64,000 bases of DNA, taken from assembly GCA_030681645.1 (NCBI GenBank), contig JAUXRX010000030.1, forward strand, positions 30,069 to 94,068, written 5' to 3'. The first letter of the stretch is position 1; each line of letters starts with the position of its first letter. This DNA is from Archangium sp. GTDB lineage: Bacteria; Myxococcota; Myxococcia; Myxococcales; Myxococcaceae. A program made the translations under genes and the position numbers. Below are positions 31,072-41,394 of this stretch, piece after piece. The notes under the pieces are model-generated. The model did no database searches, had not been told where the DNA came from, and was given only the letters and a program-made list of their open reading frames with translations.

Positions 31072-31078
31072 CCCGCGC

Positions 31079-32509
<1,431 letters not shown>

Positions 32510-32520
32510 CGCGCCGTTCT

Positions 32521-32560
32521 CCCGCTCCCTGCGCAGCGGGGAGAGGGCGGGGTGAGGGGC
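32521..32560 (+). repeat. Dispersed palindrome, family 2, copy 4
   Basis: CTCCC TGCGCAGC GGGGAG followed by AGGGCGGGGTGAGGGGC. It lies between the stops of pyruvate kinase (32509) and the giant repeat protein (32569). Confidence 0.78.
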
Positions 32561-32568
32561 GCTGGTTT

Positions 32569-35500
32569 TCAGAGGCGCTTCGTCGGCTCGGTCCACACCC
32601 AGCCGACGCGCCACCGCGCCGAATCTGCCAGCGTCTCGCGACCCAGCAGGCCGAGGAAGACCTGCCAGAGGAAGTGCTCCGGGTGGTAGCTGACCAGATC
32701 GACGAAGGGGAAGAAGTGGAAGCCCCACGACTTGCCCAGCTTCGTCTGGCCGTACGACCACATCACGTTGAGCAGGAGGTGCGTCGTCTCCTCGGGCTTC
32801 TCGTACCGCCAGTAGATCGGGAAGAAGGTCGTCAGCCGCGTGCCTGAGGCCTTCGACTTGAAGTCCCAGAAGAACGGCGCCACCACCCGCGCGTCGACGT
32901 CGGGCCCGGCCCAGTGCCAATAGAGCCCGCCCACCACCGTGCGCTCGAAGCCCGGGCCCTTCGAGAACACCGCCAGCGGCGAGACGAGCAGCGTGGTGTC
33001 GGCGGTCTCGCGGTAGTCGAAGAAGGGCAACGCCATCACGTGCCGGCTCTGGGCCGTGGCGCTCCGGTAGAACAGCAGCGGAGGGATGAGGTCCCACGAC
33101 TTCTCGGCGCCGCGCCCACCGAAGTAGAGGGGCGCCAGGCCGAACACCGACCCCGAGGCCTCGCGGTGGTGGAAGGCGGGGCCGACGATGGTGGTCGTCC
33201 GTTCCTTGTCGCCCCAGCGCCAGAACAGCGGAGGCACCACGGTGTGGTGTTCTTCTCCCTCGCGCCCCAGGAAAAGAAACGGCACCGAGGCGAGGGTGAA
33301 GCCGGTGGGGCGCGACTGGAACCAGGTGAGCAGCGGGGGGATGAAGAGCGAGTGTCTGCCTTCCTCGCGGAAGCTCCAGAAGAGCGGCGGCGAGACGTCG
33401 TACCCACCCAGGATCCCGCGGCCGGCGAAGTAGAGCGGGGCGATGCCGAAGTCCCAGCGGTGCGGCGCCTCGTGGAAGAACACGTTGGCCGCGATGGTGG
33501 TCGAGCGGTCCTTGTCACCCCAGCGCCAGAAGAGCGGAGGCACCACGGTGTGGTGCTGGTCGCCCTCGCGGCCGGCGAAGAGGAAGGGAAACGAGGCCAG
33601 GGTGAAGCCGTTGGGCCGCGACTGGTACCAGGCGAGCAGCGGCGGGAGGAACAGCGAATGCCTGGTCTCGTCGCGGAAGCTCCAGAACAGCAGCGGCGAG
33701 ACGTCGTAGTCGCCCTTGAGCCCGCGGCCGCCGAAGTAGAGCGGCACGATGCCGAAGTCGTCCTGGGTGGTGGTCTCGTGCAGGAAGGCGGTGCCGACGA
33801 TCGTGGTCGTCTCGACCGGGTCGCCCCAGCGCTCGAAGAACGGCGGAACGAAGGTGTGGTGCGAGTCACCCTCGCGGCCCGCGAAGACGAAGGGCACGAC
33901 GTTGAGGGTGAAGCCGTTGGGGCGCGACTGGTAGTACGTGTTGAAGGCCCAGGTGGTCTCGGTGTCGCCGTCCCCCCGGTGGTACGTCAACAGCGGCGGA
34001 ATCAGCAGCGAGTGCTTGCCCTCTTCGCGGAAGCTCCAGAAGAGCAGCGGTGAGACGTCGTAGTCGCCAGCCGCGCTGCGCCCGCCGAAGTAGAGCGGCA
34101 CGAAGCCGAAGGCCGAGCTCGCGGCGGACTGGGACAGGTAGCCGTTGAGGACGATGGTGGTCGAGGTGTCCTTGTCGCCCCAGCGCCAGAAGAGCGGCGG
34201 CACGACGGTGTGGTGGGCGTCGCCCTGCCGGCCCACGAAGAGGAAGGGCACCGAGGCCAGCGTGAAGCCGCCCGGCCGCGACTGGAACCAGGTGTTGAGC
34301 GCCCACGTCGACTCGGTCTCGCCATCTCCCTGGTGGAACGTGAGCAGCGGCGGGAGCAGCAGCGAGTGCTTCTTCCCCTCGCGGAAGCTCCAGAAGAGCG
34401 GCGGCGAGACGTCGTACGCGGCCTCGGCGCTCCGGCCCCGGAAGTAGAGCGGCACGATGCCGAAGTCGGTGCGCTCGGGAGACTCCGAGAAGAAGACGTT
34501 CGCCGCGATGGTGGTCGAGCCGTCCTGGTCTCCCCAGCGCGCGAACAGCGGAGGCACGACCGTGTGGTGCTCGTCTCCCTCGCGCCCGGCAAAGAGGAAC
34601 GGAATCGACGCCAGGGTGAAGCCGGTCGGCCGCGACTGGAACCAGGTGTTGAAGGCCCAGGTGGACTCGGTCACGCCGTCTCCCTGGTGGTACGTGAGCA
34701 GGGGAGGGATGAGCAGGGAGTGCTGCTTTCCCTCGCGGAAGCTCCAGAAGAGCGGCGGCGAGACGTCGTACTCGGCCTCGGCGCTGCGGCCCCGGAAGTA
34801 GAGCGGCACGATGCCGAAGTCCGAGCGGCCGGGTGACTCGGAGAAGAAGACGTTCGCCGCGATGGTGGTGGAGTGCTCCTTGTTCCCCCAGCGCCAGAAC
34901 ACGGGCGGCACGAAGGTGTGGTGCTCGTCGCCTTCCCGGCCCGCGAAGAGCAGCGGCGCCACGTTGAAGGTGAAGCCATTGGGCCGCGACTGGAAGTACG
35001 CGCTGAGCACCCAGGTCGACTCGGTCTCGCCATCGCCCTGGTGGTACGCGAGCAGCGGCGGGAGGAAGAGCGAGTGCGTCTTCCCTTCGCGGAAGCTCCA
35101 GAAGAGCAGTGGCGAGATGTCGTACTGGGCCTGTGCGCTCCGGCCCCGGAAGTAGAGCGGCACGACGCCGAAGTCAGTGCGCTCGGGAGAGTCCGAGAAG
35201 AAGACGTTCGCCGCGATGGTGGTCGAGCGATCCTGGTTCCCCCAACGCCAGAACAACGGTGGCAGGAAGGTGTGGTGCTCGTCGCCGTCGCGCCCGGCGA
35301 AGAGGAAGGGGGCCACGTTGAAGGTGAAGCCCCCGGGCCGTGACTGGAAGTACGCGTTGAGCACCCAGGTCGACTCGGTGACGCCGTCACCCTGGTGGTA
35401 GGCCAGCAGCGGCGGAATGAAGAGCGAGTGCTGCGCGCCTTCGCGGAAGCTCCAGAAGAGCAGGGGCGAGACGTCGTACTGGGCCTCTGCGCTCCGCCCG

Positions 35501-38058
35501 CGGAAGTAGAGCGGCACGATGCCGAAGTCCGAGCGGTCAGGGCTCTCGTGGAAGAAGACGTTGGCCGCGATGGTGGTCGACTCGTCCGCGTCGCCCCAGC
35601 GCCAGAACAGCGGCGGCACGAAGGTGTGGTGCCGCTCGCCCTCGCGCCCCGCGAAGAGAAAGGGCACCTGGTTGAGCGTGAAGCCGTTGGGCCGCGACTG
35701 GTAGTACGCGAGCAGCGGCGGGAGGAAGAGCGTGTGCTCCTGGCCCTCGCGGAAGCTCCAGAAGAGCAGCGGTGAGACGTCGTAGGCGCCTGCGCTGCTC
35801 CGGCCCCGGAAGTAGAGCGGCACGATGCCGAAGTCCGAGCGCGTGCGGCTCTCGTGGAGGAAGACGTTGGCGGCGATGGTGGTGGTCTCGAACTTGTCGC
35901 CCCAGCGCCAGAAGAGCGGAGGCAGGAAGGTGTGGTGCGCGTCGCCCTGCCGCCCGGCGAACAGCAGCGGCGCCACGTTGAAGGTGAAGCCGTTGGGCCG
36001 CGTCTGGAGGTACGCGGTGAGCATCCAGGTCGACTCGGTCTCGCCGTCACCCTCGTGGTACGCGAGCAGCGGCGGGATGAAGAGGGAGTGCTTCGCCCCC
36101 CTGCGGTAGCTCCAGAAGAGCACGGGGGAGACGTCGTAGTCGCCGCTGGTGCTCCGCCCCCGGAAGTAGAGCGGCACGATACCGAAGTCCGAGCGGGTCG
36201 GCGTCTCGTGGAGAAAGACGTTGGCCACCACGGTGGTGGTCTCGTCCTGCTTGCCCCAGCGCCAGAAGAACGGCGGCGCGTAGGTGTGGTGTTCGTCGCC
36301 TTCCCTCCCGGCGAAGAGCAGGGGCACCACGTTGAGGGTGAACCCGGTGGGCCGCGACTGGAACCAGGTGAGCAGCGGCGGAATGAAGAGCGAGTGCCGC
36401 GGCCCGTGGCGGTAGCTCCAGAAGAGCAGCGGCATCACGTCGTAGTCGCTCTGCGCGCCACGCCCCCAGAAGTAGAGCGGCACGAAGCCGAAGTCGGACC
36501 CGGTGAGATCTTCGTGAAAGTACGTGTTGGCGACGACGGTGGTCGATTCGCCCCTGTTGCCCCAGCGCCAGAAGAGCGGCGGCACGTACGTGTGGTGCTC
36601 GTCGCCTTCCTTGCCGGCGAAGAGCAGCGGCACCACGTTGAGGGTGAAGCCCTTCGGCCGCGACTGGAAGTACGTGTTGAACACCCAGGTCGACTCCGTC
36701 TGCCCGTCGCCCTCGTGGTACGTGAGCAGCGGCGGGAGGAGGAGCGAGTGCTGCGCGCCCTTGCGGTTGCTCCAGAAGAGCAGCGGCATGACGTCGTAGT
36801 CGCCCTCGGTGCCCCGCCCGCGGAAGTAGAGCGGCACGATGCCGAAGTCCGTGCGCGTGGGGGACTCGTGGAGGAAGACGTTGCCCGCGACGGTGGTGGT
36901 CTCGTCCTCGTCGCCCCAGCGCCAGAAGAGCGGCGCCACCACGGTGAAGTGTTCTCCGGTCAGCGCCCGCTTCCAGAACGCGAAGGGCAGCACCGCGCCA
37001 TGGCTGCTCCACGGTGAGTCCTCGGTGGCCCGCTCGCGCACCGACCACGCGAGGGGGAAGAACACGTCGGTCTCGGCGAGCCGATCGCGCCGCTGGAAGT
37101 AGGTGAAGATCAGCCGCGCGGTGCCCTCGGCGTCGGTCCTCGAGGAATAGAGCAGCGAGATGAAGGTCTCGCTGTCCTTCGCGCAGTGATGGCCAAAGAG
37201 CGGCGCGAAGAGCCTCAGCCGCGTGCCCTCTTCGAAGTCGAACGACTGGAAGTACAGGAGGCCGGCCCAGGCGTACGAGCGCTCGGCGTCGGTCATGAAG
37301 ATCGGCGGCGCCCAGATGGCCGAGGGGCGGAAGGCCTTCGGGTCGTCCTTCGTGGCCATGACCGAGCGGTACCGCGCGTACTGCGCCTCTTCGATGCACC
37401 GGTTGTTGAGCGAGGGCCGCGGCGGCGCCACGACCAGCACCGGAGGTCCGCTCGGGGGGATTGGCTGAGTGCCGGCCTCTTCGGGCGGCCCCTCGACTCC
37501 GCTCGGGGTGAACGGTGGGGCATCCTCGGGCGGCCCCTCGACTCCACTCGGGGTGAGCGGTGCGGCCCCGGCGTCCTCGGGCGGCCCGCGCGGTGGGGCG
37601 CCGGCATCGAACTGCGCCCACTCCTCCGTCTCGTCCCCGTGCAGGAGCGCCTGGCTATCGAACCGGCGCGCGGCTTCCAGGTTTCCTTCGGACTTTGCGA
37701 CCTCCGCCGCGAGGGTGCAGGCCGCGGCCTCGCCTGCCGTGCACGCCCGGGCCCGCTCGCCGTGCTCTTCGAACCAGCGCTCACCCTCGGTGTTGGCTCG
37801 AGACCGCGCGAAGGCCGCGCCATCGTCGCAGGCGGGCGCCTCGCCCAGCTCGCACGCGCGCTGGATTCGTGACCACGCGCGCGCCCTGTCCCGCAGTCCG
37901 CCATCGGAAGCAGCCAGGGCCGCGAGGCCGAGCCGGTGACACGCCTGCCGGTCGCCGGCATCGCAGGCCCGCTCAGCGGCCTCGTCGGGCGTCACGGCGG
38001 CCGCCGGCGCTCCCAGGAGCGCGATCAGCAGGATTGCGCGGAGCTCCCGGGGTTCAGC
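32569..38058 (-). CDS. Giant secreted repeat protein (11 units of 102/118 residues)
   Basis: This encodes 1829 residues from a GTG at 38058, chosen because GGGAGGGA precedes it by 4 nt and MAEPRELRAILLIALLGAPAAA is a signal peptide. Residues about 25-150 hold three Sel1-like Cys-paired helices (RACDAGDRQAC, RACELGEAPAC, RACTAGEAAAC). A Pro-rich linker partly encoded by two palindromic repeats follows, then a conserved leader region, 11 tandem units and a non-repeated C-terminal cap of about 175 residues ending WVWTEPTKRL. Each unit has six short aromatic strands (PLLFWS, PPLLAY, PFLFAG, PPLFWRWG, NVFFHE, VPLYFRGR) separated by polar turns. I do not recognise the family. The pattern suggests a large beta-structure, possibly an envelope barrel or solenoid. 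Confidence 0.85.
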   Translation of the reverse strand, partial: AEPRELRAILLIALLGAPAAAVTPDEAAERACDAGDRQACHRLGLAALAASDGGLRDRARAWSRIQRACELGEAPACDDGAAFARSRANTEGERWFEEHGERARACTAGEAAACTLAAEVAKSEGNLEAARRFDSQALLHGDETEEWAQFDAGAPPRGPPEDAGAAPLTPSGVEGPPEDAPPFTPSGVEGPPEEAGTQPIPPSGPPVLVVAPPRPSLNNRCIEEAQYARYRSVMATKDDPKAFRPSAIWAPPIFMTDAERSYAWAGLLYFQSFDFEEGTRLRLFAPLFGHHCAKDSETFISLLYSSRTDAEGTARLIFTYFQRRDRLAETDVFFPLAWSVRERATEDSPWSSHGAVLPFAFWKRALTGEHFTVVAPLFWRWGDEDETTTVAGNVFLHESPTRTDFGIVPLYFRGRGTEGDYDVMPLLFWSNRKGAQHSLLLPPLLTYHEGDGQTESTWVFNTYFQSRPKGFTLNVVPLLFAGKEGDEHHTYVPPLFWRWGNRGESTTVVANTYFHEDLTGSDFGFVPLYFWGRGAQSDYDVMPLLFWSYRHGPRHSLFIPPLLTWFQSRPTGFTLNVVPLLFAGREGDEHHTYAPPFFWRWGKQDETTTVVANVFLHETPTRSDFGIVPLYFRGRSTSGDYDVSPVLFWSYRRGAKHSLFIPPLLAYHEGDGETESTWMLTAYLQTRPNGFTFNVAPLLFAGRQGDAHHTFLPPLFWRWGDKFETTTIAANVFLHESRTRSDFGIVPLYFRGRSSAGAYDVSPLLFWSFREGQEHTLFLPPLLAYYQSRPNGFTLNQVPFLFAGREGERHHTFVPPLFWRWGDADESTTIAANVFFHESPDRSDFGIVPLYFRGRSAEAQYDVSPLLFWSFREGAQHSLFIPPLLAYHQGDGVTESTWVLNAYFQSRPGGFTFNVAPFLFAGRDGDEHHTFLPPLFWRWGNQDRSTTIAANVFFSDSPERTDFGVVPLYFRGRSAQAQYDISPLLFWSFREGKTHSLFLPPLLAYHQGDGETESTWVLSAYFQSRPNGFTFNVAPLLFAGREGDEHHTFVPPVFWRWGNKEHSTTIAANVFFSESPGRSDFGIVPLYFRGRSAEAEYDVSPPLFWSFREGKQHSLLIPPLLTYHQGDGVTESTWAFNTWFQSRPTGFTLASIPFLFAGREGDEHHTVVPPLFARWGDQDGSTTIAANVFFSESPERTDFGIVPLYFRGRSAEAAYDVSPPLFWSFREGKKHSLLLPPLLTFHQGDGETESTWALNTWFQSRPGGFTLASVPFLFVGRQGDAHHTVVPPLFWRWGDKDTSTTIVLNGYLSQSAASSAFGFVPLYFGGRSAAGDYDVSPLLFWSFREEGKHSLLIPPLLTYHRGDGDTETTWAFNTYYQSRPNGFTLNVVPFVFAGREGDSHHTFVPPFFERWGDPVETTTIVGTAFLHETTTQDDFGIVPLYFGGRGLKGDYDVSPLLFWSFRDETRHSLFLPPLLAWYQSRPNGFTLASFPFLFAGREGDQHHTVVPPLFWRWGDKDRSTTIAANVFFHEAPHRWDFGIAPLYFAGRGILGGYDVSPPLFWSFREEGRHSLFIPPLLTWFQSRPTGFTLASVPFLFLGREGEEHHTVVPPLFWRWGDKERTTTIVGPAFHHREASGSVFGLAPLYFGGRGAEKSWDLIPPLLFYRSATAQSRHVMALPFFDYRETADTTLLVSPLAVFSKGPGFERTVVGGLYWHWAGPDVDARVVAPFFWDFKSKASGTRLTTFFPIYWRYEKPEETTHLLLNVMWSYGQTKLGKSWGFHFFPFVDLVSYHPEHFLWQVFLGLLGRETLADSARWRVGWVWTEPTKRL
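33100..36801 (-). repeat. 11 tandem coding repeats of 354 or 306 bp
   Basis: Counting units from (D/Q/A)YDVSPLLFW to the next gives, from the N-terminal side, lengths 118, 102, 118, 102, 118, 118, 118, 118, 118, 102, 102 residues, total 3702 bp. The short units lack a 16-residue module (HxGDGxTESTWxxNxY and neighbours). Phase is kept throughout. Units 5 to 8 are the most alike, suggesting recent amplification in the middle of the array. Confidence 0.93.
37489..37517 (+). repeat. Dispersed palindrome, family 1, copy 5 (translated)
   Basis: The core CCCTCGACTCCGCTCGGG with tail GTGAACGG is exact. It lies inside the giant protein gene and is read on the minus strand as PFTPSGVEGP. It is the first of two direct copies with a 45-bp period. 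Confidence 0.8.
37534..37560 (+). repeat. Dispersed palindrome, family 1, copy 6 (translated)
   Basis: One base differs in the core (ACTCCACTCG). It is read as PLTPSGVEGP in the linker of the giant protein. The 45-bp direct duplication with the preceding copy includes the flanking GGCGGCC, so the pair arose by duplication after insertion. Confidence 0.8.
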
Positions 38059-38180
38059 CACCAATCCCTCCCAGCGGTCCTCGCTCAGTTCAGGCGCCGT
38101 GCCGCGCGCAGGCCTGCGGACGCGCTGGGCCACCGCGCAGGATTCTGCGCAGTCGAGCGGCGCCGCTGCTCAGGATGCGG

Positions 38181-39707
38181 TCAACGCGCCTTCAGCGCCC
38201 GCTTGGGCACGTCGGCCTCGACGAAGATGCGGAAGAGGTCCTTGTCGAGCTGGCCGCTCTCCGATTCCTTCCGGAGGATGTCGAGGGCGAGATCGTGCGG
38301 CACGGCCTTCTTGTAGGGGCGGTCACTCGCGGTGAGCGCGTCGTAGATGTCGGAGATGGCCATCATCTTCGACTGCACGGGAATCTGCTCCGACATCACC
38401 GCGCGGGGGTAGCCCTTGCCGTCGAGCTTCTCGTGGTGCGCGTAGGCGATCTCGGGCACGCGCTTCAGGGTGCGCGTCCAGGGGATCTGCGAGAGGAAGC
38501 GGAAGGTGTGCGTCACGTGCGACTCGATCTCGCGGCGCTCGGTGGGCGACAGCGACCCCCGGGGGATGGAGAGGACCTGCACGTCGTTGGGCGTGAGCAG
38601 CATCTGGGGCCGCTCGCGGGAATCGTTGTACGAGAGCCCGCTCAGGCCCGACAGCCGCTCGAAGCCGCCCTGGGCAAGCACGGTGGGCCGGTTGCACTGG
38701 AGGACGAAGTCGAGGGCGTCGTCGACTTCCTTGAGCTCGCGCACCAGGCGCTCGTTCTCTTCCTGGTCGATCTCTTCCACCGCGCGGTCGCCGCGCAGCT
38801 TCACCGCGTCGAGGCGCCGCACCATCGACGCCATCTGGCGGTCCTTGCGCGCGAGATCGAAGCGCTGCTTGAGCACCTCGAGCTCATGCGGGTACAGCTT
38901 CTCGGCCTTCACCAGCACCGGCTCGCGCACGCCGATCTTCCCGAAGTCGTGCAGCAGCGACGCGTAGCGGATCTCCTGGATCTGGTCCGAGCTGAAGCGC
39001 AGGTCCTTGAAGGGCCCCGCGGGCGCCTGCTCGGTGGCCTCGGCGAGCGAGACGGTGAGCGAGGCGACGCGGCCCGAGTGGCCGGCGGTGGTCGGGTCTC
39101 GCGACTCGATCGCCATCACCGAGGCCTGCACGAAGCCCTCGAACAGGCGGCTGATGTCTTCGTGGAGCATGGCGTTCTCGATCGCCTGCGCGGCCTGGCC
39201 GCCGAGCGCGATGAGGAGCTCCACGTCTTCTTCGTCGAAGGCGCCGTCGACCGCGTTGAGCGCCTGGATCACGCCCGTCACCTCGCCGTGCGTGTCGCGC
39301 ATGGGCACGCAGAGCACGCTCTTGGTGCGGTAGTTGGTCTTCACGTCCCAGTCTCGGTTGAACCGGGGGTCTTCGTAGGCGTCGCGCAGGTTCACCACCT
39401 CGCCCTTCTGCGCGACCGAGCCGGCGATGCCCTGGCCCAGCGGCACGCGGATCTCCTGCTTGGCGCCCTGGGCGACGCGGCTCCACAGCTCGCCTCGTTG
39501 GCGGTCGAGGATGAAGAGCGAGCAGCGATCGGCTTCCACGACGCGCGCCGCCTCGCGCAGGATCAGCGGGAGCAGGGCATCGAGGCTGTGCGCCGCGGCC
39601 ATGGCCTTCGCCACCTCGAGGATCGCCTGGAGCTTGTCGACGCGCCGGAGGGCCTGCTTGAGCGGAGACATCGACGGCGAGGTCTTCTCATCCTGGTCGT
39701 GGTCCAC
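38181..39707 (-). CDS. GAF-HD-GYP domain protein, likely cyclic-di-GMP phosphodiesterase
   Basis: This encodes 508 residues from the GTG at 39707, 9 nt behind GGGAGGAA; a GTG at 39728 lies before that site. A GAF domain fills about 25-180 (DRCSLFILDRQRGELWSRVA, VLCVPMRDTHGEVTGV). The HD-GYP part begins with GHSGRVA and LLHDFGKIGV and ends with AHHEKLDGKGYP and ISDIYDALTASDRPYKKA. Between HDxGKIG and HHExxDGxGYP lies an insert of about 150 residues, far more than the usual 50 or so. Metal ligands and the GYP signature are intact. It should degrade cyclic di-GMP in response to a GAF ligand. There is no membrane segment. Confidence 0.92.
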   Translation of the reverse strand: MDHDQDEKTSPSMSPLKQALRRVDKLQAILEVAKAMAAAHSLDALLPLILREAARVVEADRCSLFILDRQRGELWSRVAQGAKQEIRVPLGQGIAGSVAQKGEVVNLRDAYEDPRFNRDWDVKTNYRTKSVLCVPMRDTHGEVTGVIQALNAVDGAFDEEDVELLIALGGQAAQAIENAMLHEDISRLFEGFVQASVMAIESRDPTTAGHSGRVASLTVSLAEATEQAPAGPFKDLRFSSDQIQEIRYASLLHDFGKIGVREPVLVKAEKLYPHELEVLKQRFDLARKDRQMASMVRRLDAVKLRGDRAVEEIDQEENERLVRELKEVDDALDFVLQCNRPTVLAQGGFERLSGLSGLSYNDSRERPQMLLTPNDVQVLSIPRGSLSPTERREIESHVTHTFRFLSQIPWTRTLKRVPEIAYAHHEKLDGKGYPRAVMSEQIPVQSKMMAISDIYDALTASDRPYKKAVPHDLALDILRKESESGQLDKDLFRIFVEADVPKRALKAR

Positions 39708-39766
39708 GGCGCGATGTTCCTCCCTCACGCCGGTGGGAGCAACCGAACTGTGGTACCACCCGCCCC

Positions 39767-40420
39767 ATGTCGAACCGCGTGCGCATCGCGCCCTCGATTC
39801 TCTCGGCGGACTTTGGCCGGCTCCACGACGAGGTGAAGGCCATCGAGGCGGCTGGCGCTGACTACGTGCACGTCGACGTGATGGACGGGCGCTTCGTGCC
39901 CAACATCACCATCGGGCCGCTCGTGGTCGAGGCGGTGAAGCGGGCCACCTCGTTGCCGCTCGACGTGCACCTCATGATCGTCGAGCCCGAGAGGTACATC
40001 GACGACTTCGTCAAGGCGGGCGCGTCGATCATCACGGTGCACCAGGAGACCTGCGCGCACCTGCACCGCACCTTGCAGCAGATTCGCGCGGCGGGGGCGA
40101 AGCCGTCGGTGGTGATCAACCCGTCGACCTCGCTGTCGGCGATCGAAGACGTGCTGGGCGAGGTGACGCAGGTGCTGTTGATGTCGGTGAACCCGGGCTT
40201 CGGCGGGCAGGCGTTCATTCCGGCGACGATCGATCGGGTGAAGCGGCTGCGCGCGATGCTCGAGGCAAAGGGGCTCACGTCGGTCGACATCGAGGTCGAC
40301 GGCGGCATCAACGCCACGACGGCGAAGCAGGTGGTGGCCGCGGGCGCGACGGTGCTGGTCGCGGGGAACGCGGTGTTCAAGCAGCCCGACTACCGCGCCG
40401 CGATCGCCGCCCTGCGCTGA
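39767..40420 (+). CDS. rpe: Ribulose-phosphate 3-epimerase
   Basis: This encodes 217 residues, the usual size. IAPSILSADFGRL, HVDVMDGRFVPNITIGP, PLDVHLMI, MSVNPGFGGQAFIP and VDGGINATTAKQVVAAGA are all family signatures, with the metal-binding His and the catalytic Asp pair present. It interconverts ribulose-5-phosphate and xylulose-5-phosphate in the pentose phosphate pathway. It is divergent from the HD-GYP gene with about 60 nt between and is not in an operon with other pentose phosphate genes. Confidence 0.98.
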   Translation: MSNRVRIAPSILSADFGRLHDEVKAIEAAGADYVHVDVMDGRFVPNITIGPLVVEAVKRATSLPLDVHLMIVEPERYIDDFVKAGASIITVHQETCAHLHRTLQQIRAAGAKPSVVINPSTSLSAIEDVLGEVTQVLLMSVNPGFGGQAFIPATIDRVKRLRAMLEAKGLTSVDIEVDGGINATTAKQVVAAGATVLVAGNAVFKQPDYRAAIAALR

Positions 40421-40435
40421 CAGAAATGGAAGTGT

Positions 40436-40473
40436 CTCCCTCTCCCTGAGGGGGAGAGGGTCGGGGCGAGGGC
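40436..40473 (+). repeat. Dispersed palindrome, family 2, copy 5
   Basis: CTCCCTCTCCC TGAG GGGGAGAGGG gives a near-perfect stem of about 9 bp, followed by TCGGGGCGAGGGC. It lies 15 nt after the epimerase stop, in a gap between two genes on the same strand. Confidence 0.8.
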
Positions 40474-40559
40474 AAGCCAGTCAGTTGCGTGCCCATTCTG
40501 TGAAGCACGCTGACGTTGGCCCCCGCCGTCCGAGAGCCGCTGGGCGCCGATAAACCGGC

Positions 40560-41357
40560 ATGTCCGTCGCCGCGATCGCCGCCCGTCCCCCGCAGCCCAG
40601 CCAGGTCACCAGCGCGCGTCCACCGCTCCGCCTCGGAGCACGCGCGCCCATCGTCGGCCGAATGCAGCAGCTCCTCGTCAGGGCCGGCTTCCGGCCGGGC
40701 GTGATCGACGGCTATTTCGGCCCGCAGACGCTCGCCGCGGTCCGTGCCTTTCAACGCGCGCGGGGCCTCAAGGTCGACGGCTTCGTGGGCCCCATCACCT
40801 GGGCCGCGCTCGAGCGCACGCCCGCCCCCGGAGCCCCACCGGCCAGCGGCACGCCCCGTAACGTTCCCTTCTATTCCCAGATGCGCGTGCCCAACGGCTA
40901 CGCCAACTACGCCTGCGGCCCCACCTCGCTGGCGATGGTGATGGCGGCCGAGGGCAGACCACCTCCCACCGTGCTCCAGGTCGCCCTGCGCGCGGGCACG
41001 CAGCGCAGCTCAGCCGGCACGAGCCATGACGGGCTCATCCGCGCGGCGCGATCCTACGGCTTCACGCCGCACACCGGCTCGGGCTGGAACGAGCTGGCCC
41101 GCTCGCTCTCCGCCGGTCACCCGGTGGTCGCGCACATCGACACCACGCCCCTGCGCAATCGCCCCTACGGCTACGGCGGCGGTCACTACGTGGTGATCAC
41201 CGGCCTGGTCCGCGACTCGCGTGGCCGGGTGACGCAAGTGATCTGCAACGATCCTGCGACCTCCTACGCCTCGCGAGGGCAGGGCATCCGCTACTCGTTC
41301 GCCGACTTCGAGCGGGCGTGGGGCGCGAAGAACAAGTGGTTCCTCTCGGTCCGCTGA
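40560..41357 (+). CDS. Peptidoglycan-binding domain + C39-like cysteine peptidase
   Basis: This encodes 265 residues. Residues about 30-88 are a PG_binding_1 domain (VGRMQQLLVRAGFRPGVIDG, FGPQTLAAVRAFQRARGL). The rest is a C39_2-like papain fold with the triad C119 (YACGPTSLAMV), H209 (GGGHYVVITG) and D231 with N230 (ICNDPA). No signal peptide is visible, although the domain pair implies action at the cell wall; export may use another route. It may cleave peptide cross-links or a wall-bound protein. Confidence 0.87.
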   Translation: MSVAAIAARPPQPSQVTSARPPLRLGARAPIVGRMQQLLVRAGFRPGVIDGYFGPQTLAAVRAFQRARGLKVDGFVGPITWAALERTPAPGAPPASGTPRNVPFYSQMRVPNGYANYACGPTSLAMVMAAEGRPPPTVLQVALRAGTQRSSAGTSHDGLIRAARSYGFTPHTGSGWNELARSLSAGHPVVAHIDTTPLRNRPYGYGGGHYVVITGLVRDSRGRVTQVICNDPATSYASRGQGIRYSFADFERAWGAKNKWFLSVR

Positions 41358-41394
41358 GCGCAGCGAGCGGGGCGATCAGTTGCGACTCAGGAAT

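Noticed and set aside
33100..36801. CRISPR or satellite DNA in the giant gene
   Set aside because: The unit lengths are multiples of three, the frame is open, and unit variation is at protein-compatible positions.
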